A DNA stretch of 64,000 nucleotides from CAVXXB01 sp963765585 (lineage in GTDB: Bacteria; Calditrichota; Calditrichia; JAJRVZ01). Shown here one piece after another: positions 38,385-47,146 of this stretch; the stretch's first letter is position 1, and each line of letters opens with the position of its first letter. The notes below the pieces were generated by a model. The model was not told the origin of the DNA and ran no database searches. It saw only the letters and a list, made by a program, of their open reading frames with translations. The position numbers and the translations under genes were made by a program. Location of the stretch: the NCBI GenBank assembly GCA_963765585.1, contig CAVXXB010000008.1:62001-126000 (forward strand), given 5' to 3'.

Positions 38385-40121
38385 ATGATATCGATGAACA
38401 CTATTTCTAACTACGGATTTCGTTTACTGATAATTATTCTTTTAATGATACCAAATTTATGTTTTTCACAAATACAATTTGAGGTGTCGGTTGATCCTAA
38501 GTTGCAAACAGATGAGTTACAGGGGCGGATGCTGTTGATGATAGCGACGGACAATAAAAAAGAACCCCGTTTTCAGATAATGGATCATTATAATCCACAG
38601 CAGGTATTTGGTCTGGATGTAGAATCACTGAAACCAGGAGAAAAAATAATCTTTAAATCAGGTATATTGGGATACCCGCTATCCGATCTGAACTTAGTGG
38701 CAGAGGGAGAATATTATGTTCAGGCTTTGTTACATCGCTATGAGACATTTAAACGATCTGATGGAAAGGTTATTCAATTGCCCATGGATCGCGGCGAGGG
38801 GCAACAGTGGGATAAAGCGCCGGGTAATTATTATAGTTCGGTGTCAAAGGTAACGATCACAAAGGAATCAGGTACGATTTCAATAGTTTTGGATAATGAA
38901 ATTCCTGAAATAGTACCGCAGGAAGATACAAAATATATAAAACATATCAGGATGAAGAGTGATTTACTCACTGAGTTTTGGGGACGACCGATGTATCTCG
39001 GTGCACATGTATTATTGCCGGAGGGATTTGATTCCCACCCTGATGCCCGTTATCCTCTGGTTGTTTTCCACGGTCACTTTTCGCATAACTTTGATTCGTT
39101 TCGCGAAGAACCCCCGGATCCTGATCTCGAGCCGGAGTTTAGCGAACGATTTCAGATGGAAGGCTATAATAAAACCATGCAGGAATATCATCATGCCTTT
39201 TATAAAGAATGGACCGGACCTGATTTTCCACGAATGATTATTATTGAGATTCAACATGCCAATCCGTACTATGATGATTCATATGCGGTTAATTCGGAAA
39301 ACCTGGGGCCCTATGGTGATGCCATTACCTACGAGCTGATACCCTACATTGAAAAGCAATTCCGCGGAATCGGTGCCGGCTGGGCACGTTTTCTGTATGG
39401 TGGTTCCACGGGTGGGTGGGAGTCGTTGGCCGCTCAGGTGTTTTATCCGGATGAATATAATGGCTGCTATGCAGCCTGTCCCGATCCGGTTGATTTTAGA
39501 GCGTATTGCATCGTGGATATTTATAAAGATAAAAATGCGTATTTCCGGGAAACCGATTGGGGTAAAGTGGCAAAACCGGCACGGCGGAATTATCTGGGTC
39601 AGATCATTTCAACTATGGAGAATGATAATCATCAGGAATTGGTATTGGGCACAAAATCCCGTTCAGGACGCCAATGGGACATCTGGCAGGCGGTTTACTC
39701 TCCGGTTGGGGAGGATGGGTATCCAAAACCGATTTGGGATAAATATACCGGTGAAATTGACCACCAGGTAGCCGAATACTGGCGGGAAAATTATGATTTA
39801 AGATACATCCTGGAAAGGGACTGGTCAAAAATCGGCAGTAAATTAGCCGGAAAGATAAATGTATACTGTGGTGATATGGACAATTATTATCTGAATAATG
39901 CGGTATATCTTCTCGAGGAATTTTTAGAGAACACAAAAGATCCACATTATGGTGGAGAAGTGGATTATGGTGACCGTGCCGAGCATTGCTGGAATGGTGA
40001 TCATACGCAACCAAACGGTATTTCTCGTTTACGGTATCATCAGATGTTTATACCAAGAATCGTTGAGCGAATTCGGGTGTCGGCACCGGCCGGAGCGGAT
40101 ACTACAAGCTGGAAATATTAA
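38385..40121 (+). CDS. Secreted esterase-like alpha/beta-hydrolase
   Basis: About 578 residues from 38385; upstream in-frame codons overlap the previous gene and lie before a clear signal peptide (LLIIILLMIPNLCFSQ). A beta-rich N-terminal domain of about 200 residues is followed by an esterase D-like domain: YLGAHVLLPEGFD, YPLVVFHGHF, nucleophile in LYGGSTGGWESLAAQ near residue 347, a Cys pair in NGCYAACPDP, and an EHCWNGDH block near 540 that probably carries the catalytic His. Several FCB genomes have such large secreted esterase-like proteins of unknown substrate. It closes the sugar cluster and may release a sugar acid or acyl group outside the cell. Confidence 0.65.
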   Translation: MISMNTISNYGFRLLIIILLMIPNLCFSQIQFEVSVDPKLQTDELQGRMLLMIATDNKKEPRFQIMDHYNPQQVFGLDVESLKPGEKIIFKSGILGYPLSDLNLVAEGEYYVQALLHRYETFKRSDGKVIQLPMDRGEGQQWDKAPGNYYSSVSKVTITKESGTISIVLDNEIPEIVPQEDTKYIKHIRMKSDLLTEFWGRPMYLGAHVLLPEGFDSHPDARYPLVVFHGHFSHNFDSFREEPPDPDLEPEFSERFQMEGYNKTMQEYHHAFYKEWTGPDFPRMIIIEIQHANPYYDDSYAVNSENLGPYGDAITYELIPYIEKQFRGIGAGWARFLYGGSTGGWESLAAQVFYPDEYNGCYAACPDPVDFRAYCIVDIYKDKNAYFRETDWGKVAKPARRNYLGQIISTMENDNHQELVLGTKSRSGRQWDIWQAVYSPVGEDGYPKPIWDKYTGEIDHQVAEYWRENYDLRYILERDWSKIGSKLAGKINVYCGDMDNYYLNNAVYLLEEFLENTKDPHYGGEVDYGDRAEHCWNGDHTQPNGISRLRYHQMFIPRIVERIRVSAPAGADTTSWKY

Positions 40122-40663
40122 TAGAAGTCCCTTAGCGCCTGAGTCCCTAAGTCCCAAAAGAGAATAAAAAAGGCACAAGAGGCACAGAGGCACAGAGTAC
40201 TTTTGACTTCGAAATTCAACATTTGATATTTTTACTTATAAAAGTCCCTTAGCGCCTGAGTCCCTAAGTCCCAAAAGAGAATAAAAAAGGCACAAGAGGC
40301 ACAGAGGCACAGAGTACTTTTGACTTCGAAATTCAACATTTGATATTTTTACTTATAAAAGTCCCTTAGCGCCTGAGTCCCTGAGTCCCAAAAGAGAATA
40401 AAAAAGGCACAAAGGCACAGAGGCACAAAGTTGGTTCCCCCTTAAGAAAGGGGGTTAGGGGGTTGTATCGTGACTCAGTCCTGAGGTGGTGACAATGTCT
40501 CATAGACTGTTCATCCTGTATCTTGTATCCTGTATCTTGCATCCAGACGCCGGCATCCAGCATCAAGTACCCAGTTCCCAGTGCCCATGAAATTTACTTG
40601 CACCCAATCTATGCTGCCGTTAAATTCGACGCTAATTTAATTTATTAGTTATATGAGGTTTGA
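40122..40663. repeat. Gap of 542 bp: 117-bp tandem repeat plus heptad array
   Basis: A 117-bp unit starts at 40126, repeats at 40243 and again, partly, at 40360. Each unit opens with 8-nt words (TCCCTTAG, CGCCTGAG), then GGCACAAG/AGGCACAG words, then a unique tail. Copy 3 diverges near 40420 into a GGGGGTTAGGGGGTTG element (40449-40464). Positions 40511-40587 are an exactly phased heptad array (TATCTTG, CATCCAG and relatives). No gene is present. Confidence 0.85.
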
Positions 40664-41761
40664 ATGAGTAAACGTGTATTGATTTTAACCGGTGGGGGAG
40701 ACTGTCCCGGATTAAATGCGGTTATCAGAGCTATTGTTAAAAGATCTGCCCGGGAACGTGACTGGGAAATTCTGGGCAGTTATGAAGCATTTAACGGTAT
40801 CCTGCGCGAACCAATGGAGCTGATTGTTCTGGATGAAAAGAAAACGGCAGGGATACATGTTATGGGTGGTACCATTATCGGTACGACCAACAAGGGCGGA
40901 CCCTTTGCCTGGCCGGTAAAAAATGAAGACGGATCATGGACAACAGTAGACCGTTCTGAAGAATTATTACGAAAATTACAATATCAGAACATTGATGCTG
41001 TGATAAATATAGGTGGTGATGGTTCACAATCCATATCGCAACGACTATATGAGATGGGCTGTAATATAATTGGTGTACCAAAGACAATCGATAATGATCT
41101 TGCTGGTACTGACTTCACATTTGGTTTTCAAACTGCCGTTGAAATAGCCACCGATGCTGTCGATAAACTGGTAACCACCGCAGCCAGCCACAACCGTATT
41201 TTTATACTCGAGGTCATGGGACGTGACGCGGGCTGGATTGCCCTGCACGCCGCTGTGGCCGGTGGTGCTGAAATTTGCCTGATTCCTGAAATACCATATG
41301 ATATTAATATTATAAAAGAACGGATTCACCGGCGCATCACACTCGGTCGTGGATTTGCCAATATCGTTATTGCCGAAGGTGCCAAACCGAAAGATGGCGA
41401 TGTTGTTTCGCAGAAGAGTAATGAAGTTGGTTATCAAAATGTGAGACTGGGTGGGGCCGGTATGCGTTTGCAACAGGAACTGATAAATACCGGTTTGGAG
41501 AATGATGTTCGTACAACCATTTTGGGGCACCTGCAGCGCGGGGGCGCACCATGCGCCTATGATCGGGTTCTTGCAACCCAGTTTGGTACGAAAGCATTTG
41601 AAATGGTCCTGGAAAAGGATTTTGGGAAAATGGTGGCCTATAAACATCCTGATATTGTAAGTTTGCCCATCAAGGATGCAATATCACAATATAATACCAT
41701 AAAATCCGATGATCGTTTACTAAAAACAGCGCGCGGTATTGGTATATGCATGGGTGACTGA
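40664..41761 (+). CDS. pfkA: 6-phosphofructokinase (probably ATP-dependent, group III type)
   Basis: 365 residues, intact; catalyses phosphorylation of fructose 6-phosphate in glycolysis. TGGGDCPGLNAVIR near residue 10 and NIGGDGSQS near 106 bind the phosphoryl donor. The glycine in GGDGS is the usual sign of ATP use, whereas pyrophosphate enzymes have GGDD. PKTIDNDLAGTD near 129 carries the catalytic Asp, and its lysine (PKTIDND, not PGTIDND) is shared with pyrophosphate-type and group III ATP enzymes. LEVMGRDAGWIALHAA near 182 and PEIPYD follow. The combination points to a non-allosteric group III enzyme. Confidence 0.9.
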   Translation: MSKRVLILTGGGDCPGLNAVIRAIVKRSARERDWEILGSYEAFNGILREPMELIVLDEKKTAGIHVMGGTIIGTTNKGGPFAWPVKNEDGSWTTVDRSEELLRKLQYQNIDAVINIGGDGSQSISQRLYEMGCNIIGVPKTIDNDLAGTDFTFGFQTAVEIATDAVDKLVTTAASHNRIFILEVMGRDAGWIALHAAVAGGAEICLIPEIPYDINIIKERIHRRITLGRGFANIVIAEGAKPKDGDVVSQKSNEVGYQNVRLGGAGMRLQQELINTGLENDVRTTILGHLQRGGAPCAYDRVLATQFGTKAFEMVLEKDFGKMVAYKHPDIVSLPIKDAISQYNTIKSDDRLLKTARGIGICMGD

Positions 41762-41773
41762 AATATAAATTGT

Positions 41774-42463
41774 ATGAATAATGACAACTTAAACGATATC
41801 TTTCGAAATGTACAAAAGACTCATTTTCCAGGAAAATTACGCAGGGTAAGAGCTCAGTTTTATCCCTATCGCAGCTTGAGACATTCTGTCGAATGGAATG
41901 GTTTAACTATTAAGGCGAAAGTATCTCAACTATTTATCGATGCACCGGTTAATATCCTGGAAATTATTGCACTACTTTTATTGTCGCGGGTATATAAAAA
42001 GAAAATAGATGCACAAACCCGTCATACCTACCGAACCTTTTCCAATCAACTCACTTATAAACGCAGCACACGAAAAATAGACTACGACCCGATTGGGAAA
42101 CATTTTGATCTAAGAGACATTTTCGATCATCTGAATAATATTTATTTCTCAAATGAGCTGGCAATAAAATATATCGGGTGGAGTAAAAATTACAGTTATA
42201 CCAGACTTGGATTTTTTGATAAGAGCCGCAATCTGATTGTCATAAGTAAGATCTTTGATTCTCCGCATGTTCCGATGAATGTATTGGAATACCTTATGTT
42301 TCATGAGATGCTTCATGTAAAATTTCCTGAGGAGACTATAAATAACCGTCGAAGGATTCATACACCTGAGTTCAGAAAAGTGGAGCGTGACTTTCCGGAA
42401 TATAAAGAAATTGACCTCTGGTTAAAGAATAATTTACGCAAACTGGTAAGAAATTCAGGTTAA
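41774..42463 (+). CDS. SprT-like zinc metallopeptidase
   Basis: 229 residues, 13 bases after the pfkA stop. The SprT/Spartan-type core has LNNIYFSNELAIKYIGWSKN near residue 120 and the zinc motif HEMLH near 177-181, followed by RRIHTPEFRKVERDFPEY with the third ligand. No signal peptide. Bacterial members are uncharacterised; eukaryotic relatives cut DNA-protein crosslinks. Its end overlaps that of the convergent molybdopterin gene by 9 bases. Confidence 0.75.
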   Translation: MNNDNLNDIFRNVQKTHFPGKLRRVRAQFYPYRSLRHSVEWNGLTIKAKVSQLFIDAPVNILEIIALLLLSRVYKKKIDAQTRHTYRTFSNQLTYKRSTRKIDYDPIGKHFDLRDIFDHLNNIYFSNELAIKYIGWSKNYSYTRLGFFDKSRNLIVISKIFDSPHVPMNVLEYLMFHEMLHVKFPEETINNRRRIHTPEFRKVERDFPEYKEIDLWLKNNLRKLVRNSG

Positions 42464-44428
42464 TTTTGTAACCTGGACCCGGGCATCATTATAGCAGGCA
42501 GCACCACCGACAATATTAACATGGGAAGGGCATAGCGCGGTCGCCGTAGATCCGTTGAGACTGGATTTTCGCCACGCGCCCTTCGGCAAAACAACAACAC
42601 CTTCGCGTACATTTTTATTTATAATTGCTTTGCATTTGACCTCACCCAATTCGTTATTAATTTTAATCAGATCATGCATCTGAATATCTTTGTCAACCGC
42701 ATCCTTCGGATTAATTTCAGCCAATTGTTCAGGCAGATTAAACTCACCCAATGTACTGTTTATTGTCTTCTCTGTGGCCGGGGAGATCAGTATAAATGGA
42801 TATTTTTCGTTTTCTATGATAGAAAATTCGAATGGATTGGGACCAAGCTCATCCGGTGTGATATTTATTATTCCAGTACTGGTCGCCGGAAATACGGTCT
42901 CAAACTGAACCGGATTAATAAGGGACGTTTTAGGATTAGTTATATTTTTATAATACTGAAACTCAGATTCAATTTGAGTTGATAAATTTTCTTGTGGTTC
43001 ATCAAATAATTTATCGTTCCATCCCATGGCATTACCCAGTAATGAAAAAACTTCATGATTCGATTTTGACTCACCAACGGCATCTATAACCGGACTTATC
43101 TTACCATAGTAATAAGTACCATAGGAACGACGAATGTCGTGATGCTCAAAGAAAGTGGTAGCCGGTAAAATGATATTGGCAAATTGTGCGGAATCCGTCA
43201 TGACCTGGTCAAAGACAACTGTAAATAAATCATCCCGTTTTAATCCATTAATAATTGCATTTTGATCGGGAATTGTGGCGACAGGATTGGAATTATAAAT
43301 AAAAAGGGCTTTTACCGGTGGATTCAATTCGGTGTCATTTAAAATTTTACCTAATTGGGTCATATTTAGTGTGCGGATTTTATTTCCTGTTGTGACATTA
43401 CTATGTTTACGTTTATATCCTAAAAAACCGCTGTTACTTAGTGTATATCCGCCTGCCCGTATACCGAATTTTCCCATTAAAGCCGGTATGGCCAGAATGG
43501 ATGCAATTGCCTGGCCACCATTTATATTACGCTCCAGCCCCCATCCGCAACGAATAAGTGCCGGTGATCTTTTGGCATACTCATCAGCTAGTTGTTTGAT
43601 CTTATTTGCATCAATTCCACACACCTCTGCCGCACTATTGATTGTCCAGTGATTTGCCTTTTTTAAAAGAATCTCTGCATTGATTGTGTTCTCTTCGACA
43701 AATCTGTGATCGATAAGTGACTTCTCAGACCAGTGGTTAATTAGTGATAGAGCCAGCGGAAGATCTGTCCCTGGTCGTACCGGTAAATGAAGATCGATCA
43801 TATTGGAAGAGAAATTATTTATTGGGTCAATTACAGCAATAAATGCACCACGGTTATGTGCTTCTTTGAGATAAGGAATCAAATGCGTGTTTGATTTTCC
43901 AGGATTGGCCCCCCAAATAATTATCATTTTTGCATGGACAAAATCTTCAAATGCCACTCCCGGCATTTTGCCGTACATACCGGTTGTAACTAATGTAGTC
44001 GGTACGGCGCAGAGGGTTTTTCCCAATCGAGAAGCCCCGATCTTTGCAAAAAATAAGGCATCTGTAAATTCATCACTTATAAATCCGTTTGATCCCCCAT
44101 AATTGCAGGGAAGAATCGCCTCGCCACCCCAGTTGTGCAAAATATCTTTATGCTTTGATGTAATTTCATCGACAGCACGTTGCCAGGATATTTGGATAAA
44201 CTCTGGTTTGTCTTTCGATCCAATATTTTTAAGCGGTGTCTTCAGGCGATGTGGTGAGTAAACACGACGGTCAAATCGTGATACTTTTGTACAGATAAAT
44301 CCATTGGTATTGGGATGATCCTGTCCGGCGGCAATTTTTTCCAGTTTCCCGTCAATTACTGTCACGTTCAGTGAACAGGAGTCCGGACAATCCATCGGAC
44401 AAGTTGTACTAAGTGTTTTATCAGACAT
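42455..44428 (-). CDS. Molybdopterin oxidoreductase with N-terminal 4Fe-4S site
   Basis: 657 residues, DMSO-reductase superfamily. Cys10, Cys14, Cys18 and Cys46 give the C-x3-C-x3-C-x27-C iron-sulfur motif. MGD-binding blocks are IIIWGANPGKSNTHLI near residue 182, IAVIDPINNFSS and FIYNSNPVATIPDQ near 390, FDQVMTDSAQFANIILPATTFFEHHD and the C-terminal KNVREGVVVLPKGAW near 600. No twin-arginine signal is visible, so it should be cytoplasmic. No electron-transfer or membrane subunit lies beside it; such single-gene molybdopterin enzymes are common but their substrates are mostly unknown. Confidence 0.85.
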   Translation of the reverse strand: MSDKTLSTTCPMDCPDSCSLNVTVIDGKLEKIAAGQDHPNTNGFICTKVSRFDRRVYSPHRLKTPLKNIGSKDKPEFIQISWQRAVDEITSKHKDILHNWGGEAILPCNYGGSNGFISDEFTDALFFAKIGASRLGKTLCAVPTTLVTTGMYGKMPGVAFEDFVHAKMIIIWGANPGKSNTHLIPYLKEAHNRGAFIAVIDPINNFSSNMIDLHLPVRPGTDLPLALSLINHWSEKSLIDHRFVEENTINAEILLKKANHWTINSAAEVCGIDANKIKQLADEYAKRSPALIRCGWGLERNINGGQAIASILAIPALMGKFGIRAGGYTLSNSGFLGYKRKHSNVTTGNKIRTLNMTQLGKILNDTELNPPVKALFIYNSNPVATIPDQNAIINGLKRDDLFTVVFDQVMTDSAQFANIILPATTFFEHHDIRRSYGTYYYGKISPVIDAVGESKSNHEVFSLLGNAMGWNDKLFDEPQENLSTQIESEFQYYKNITNPKTSLINPVQFETVFPATSTGIINITPDELGPNPFEFSIIENEKYPFILISPATEKTINSTLGEFNLPEQLAEINPKDAVDKDIQMHDLIKINNELGEVKCKAIINKNVREGVVVLPKGAWRKSSLNGSTATALCPSHVNIVGGAACYNDARVQVTKLT

Positions 44429-44643
44429 AGATTAACCTGAATATTCATTACCACTAAGACACAAAGACACGAAGTTATAAAAAACTTTATGGGATAATAT
44501 GAATTTTAATATATACATCTTCGCCGGAAATAAATTCAGGAGAAGAACAATATTTTAAACCTAAATTCTTAAAGTCCTATTTTTTTGTGTCTTAGAGTCT
44601 TGGTGGTAAAATTTGTAAACCGATCAATTTTATTAACGCAGAT
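44429..44643. repeat. Gap with 8-nt words in both orientations
   Basis: CACTAAGA/CACAAAGA words at 44450-44475 and their reverse complement (TTTGTGTC, TTAGAGTC) at 44583-44608 face each other across about 110 bp of AT-rich DNA, so the two arrays could pair in RNA. Confidence 0.6.
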
Positions 44644-45912
44644 CTATTTTGCTTTAATCCAGCGCATAATTTCCGGTATAGTCGGTCGTTTACCATACAT
44701 CAAAATTCCGATACGATATACTTTTGCCGCGAGCCAGATAATAACCAGTATGGTTACTATCATTATGACGATGGACAAAAAGATTTCACCAAAGGGTGGT
44801 GTTGATATATTTATTCTTGCAAACATCAGGATCGGAGCAAAAAACGGAATTTGTGATAGAATGACCGAGAATGTATTATCCGGGTTTTTTACCATAAACG
44901 TCATCATGATGAGCGGAACAATCAGCATAAATACGACTGGAAATGACATTTGTTGCGCTTCCTGATCAGAGTTGGATATGGCTCCTATTGCTGCATAAAG
45001 TGTTGCAAATAAAAAATATCCCAGGATAAAATATATAACAAAATAGACCAGGATTCCCGATGACATAGAAATGAGCGGAGATTCTGAAGCGGTAAACATA
45101 TTGCCATATAAAATAAATATAAGCCCAAAAACAGACCATATAATATATTGAGTGAGTCCCGCAGCACCTATGCCGAGGATTTTACCCATCATCAACTGAA
45201 AGGAATTTGTGCTTGATAGTAAAACTTCCATAATGCGTGAATTTTTTTCCTGAATGACGGCACGCATAATCCCGTTTCCATAAAGCAAAATAGTCATATA
45301 CAAAATCATCACCATAGCAAAAGTACTCAGATAGTCCCTTAAAAATCCACCTTCTTTTTCTTCAGATGATTTTGTTATTTTAACCATTTTTATATCGACC
45401 CGGCTGGTTAACCGGTTTATTATTTCCGGTTCAAGCCCGCTTTGCAGAATACGGTGCTCTGTAATAATATCGTTTACTGCGTTTCTAATCTGACGGTTCA
45501 TATCAAAATTGCCGGTATTTCTGGCATACATCTCAATCGACTGTGATTTTGTTAATGCCTCAGCAGGTATTACAATAAATCCGTCAATTTCTTCCATACT
45601 TACACTTTTTTTCAGATCCTCGCGAACCGAATTCCAGGAATCTGAAGAAAATGTTTTCTCTCTGAATATGTATTTTTGTGTGCTATCTGCCAGTTTTATA
45701 TTTAATTGAGAATTGAGTTTATTATATACAACACCCGTTTGATCGACCACATCAAATTTCTTTTGTTTCTCTACTTCCACCCGGCTTAGCAGGGTAGGAA
45801 TGAAAATGAAACTCATAAGGATGATTGGAGTCAATATAGTGGAGATAATAAATCCCTTTTTGTAAACATTTTCTTTATATTCCCGGCGAATAATTGTAAA
45901 TATTTTATTCAT
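44644..45912 (-). CDS. ABC-2-type transporter permease (NatB-like)
   Basis: 422 residues from the ATG at 45912, chosen because GGGGAG precedes it and it overlaps the ATPase stop by 8 bases; an upstream start gives 12 unlikely extra residues. MNKIFTIIRREYKENVYKKGF is the usual start of this permease family. One membrane segment near residue 28 is followed by a large external domain (about 45-170), then five or so segments from 180 to the end, with QEKNSRIMEVLLSSTNSFQLMMGKILG as the typical cytoplasmic loop. With the ATPase upstream it forms an exporter similar to sodium-efflux NatAB; the substrate is unknown. Confidence 0.85.
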   Translation of the reverse strand: MNKIFTIIRREYKENVYKKGFIISTILTPIILMSFIFIPTLLSRVEVEKQKKFDVVDQTGVVYNKLNSQLNIKLADSTQKYIFREKTFSSDSWNSVREDLKKSVSMEEIDGFIVIPAEALTKSQSIEMYARNTGNFDMNRQIRNAVNDIITEHRILQSGLEPEIINRLTSRVDIKMVKITKSSEEKEGGFLRDYLSTFAMVMILYMTILLYGNGIMRAVIQEKNSRIMEVLLSSTNSFQLMMGKILGIGAAGLTQYIIWSVFGLIFILYGNMFTASESPLISMSSGILVYFVIYFILGYFLFATLYAAIGAISNSDQEAQQMSFPVVFMLIVPLIMMTFMVKNPDNTFSVILSQIPFFAPILMFARINISTPPFGEIFLSIVIMIVTILVIIWLAAKVYRIGILMYGKRPTIPEIMRWIKAK

Positions 45913-46810
45913 GATTTGATCTCCCCACCAGATCAATAAATATATCATGCAGGCTTTGTTCTTTTGTTTGCCAGCGTTTGATATTTATTTTATCTACCAG
46001 TGCTTTTAACAAATCCTGCGAGCTATAATTTTCAGTAATTTGGATTTCGATGTGATTACCAAATTCAGTAATCATACTTATCATGGGAAGGTTCTGAATC
46101 AAAGAGCCATCACCTTCAAATTCGAGTCGGATAGTATTGCCTCCGCGAGTACTTTTAATCTCGTGTTTTTCACCATCAAGAATTTTTTGACCCTTATTTA
46201 TTAGCATGATATCATCACATAGTTTCTCTGCTGCATCCATCATATGCGTAGAAAACATTATGGCTTTTCCTTTATCTTTAAATTCAATCATGATATCTTT
46301 GATCAGTTGTGAATTAATTGGATCCAATCCTGAAAAAGGCTCGTCTAAAATAATGAGTTCAGGATCATGCATTATAGTTGCAATAAACTGAATCTTTTGC
46401 TGCATTCCCTTTGAAAGCTCTTCTATCTTCTTAGCTTTCCAATCCGTTAATTCCATACGATCCAACCAGTGTGTCACAGATTGAATGGCATTTTTAATTG
46501 ATAAGCCATGCAACTCACCAATAAAAACCAACATGTCACTTACAGTCATTTTTGGATATAATCCACGTTCCTCAGGTAAATATCCCAATTGTCCTTTTAG
46601 TTCTTCATTCATTGCCTGATCAAACAATAATATATTTCCACTATCCGGCATGATAATATTCATGATCATGCGAATGGTGGTTGTCTTGCCAGCACCATTC
46701 GGTCCAAGAATACCATATATCCTACCTTTCTTTGCCGAAAAAGAAATATCATTTACTGCGGCGACTTCCCCGTACGATTTATAAATATGATTAACATTTA
46801 GAACATCCAT
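45905..46810 (-). CDS. ABC transporter ATP-binding protein (NatA-like)
   Basis: About 301 residues from the ATG at 46810 after GAGG; a GTG two codons upstream is also possible. Walker A ILGPNGAGKTTTIR near residue 35, signature ELSKGMQQKIQFIATI near 135, Walker B ELIILDEPFSGLDPINSQ near 155 and the switch His in MFSTHMMDAAEKL near 190. The C-terminal part is the extension common in drug/sodium-type ABC-2 exporters. It is translationally coupled to the permease gene. Confidence 0.9.
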   Translation of the reverse strand: MDVLNVNHIYKSYGEVAAVNDISFSAKKGRIYGILGPNGAGKTTTIRMIMNIIMPDSGNILLFDQAMNEELKGQLGYLPEERGLYPKMTVSDMLVFIGELHGLSIKNAIQSVTHWLDRMELTDWKAKKIEELSKGMQQKIQFIATIMHDPELIILDEPFSGLDPINSQLIKDIMIEFKDKGKAIMFSTHMMDAAEKLCDDIMLINKGQKILDGEKHEIKSTRGGNTIRLEFEGDGSLIQNLPMISMITEFGNHIEIQITENYSSQDLLKALVDKINIKRWQTKEQSLHDIFIDLVGRSNHE

Positions 46811-47146
46811 ATCCACCTCGTAGTAATTTTTTTTTATCTATATACATTAAAACATACAAATAATTCAAAAATAATTAAATTTTTCTATTGCTACAAATTA
46901 GTGTTATGATATACCCCGGGATTAATCCTAGGGTATCTCAATAATCATTATTTTACAATAAACAAGTTCTAAATTGATCATCAGCCGACTACTTTAACTT
47001 TTCTAATCCTCAGTCGGCAGCAGTAGAGGTGTTATGATTTACCCCAGGATTAATCTGTCTTAGTTGCACAAGACATTTTAATAGCAATAAAATTATTGAA
47101 TAACTAATTGATTTTAACTAACTTCAATACTAAAAAAATATAGACA
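46811..47146. repeat. Gap of 336 bp with two palindrome copies
   Basis: ATACCCCGGGATTAATCC begins an imperfect palindrome at 46911-46936 and a half copy lies at 47038-47055. Both are preceded by GTGTTATGAT and are related to the perfect palindrome at 16511-16538. GCCGACT (46984-46990) and AGTCGGC (47012-47018) form a dyad between them. Promoters for the divergent exporter and amidase genes should also lie here. Confidence 0.6.

Noticed and set aside
40126..40435. Regularly spaced repeats resembling a CRISPR array
   Set aside because: The whole 117-bp unit repeats, including the parts that would be spacers, and there are no cas genes. It is a tandem repeat.
46206..46391. Small plus-strand open frame inside the ABC ATPase gene
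   Set aside because: Antisense shadow of a well-supported gene.
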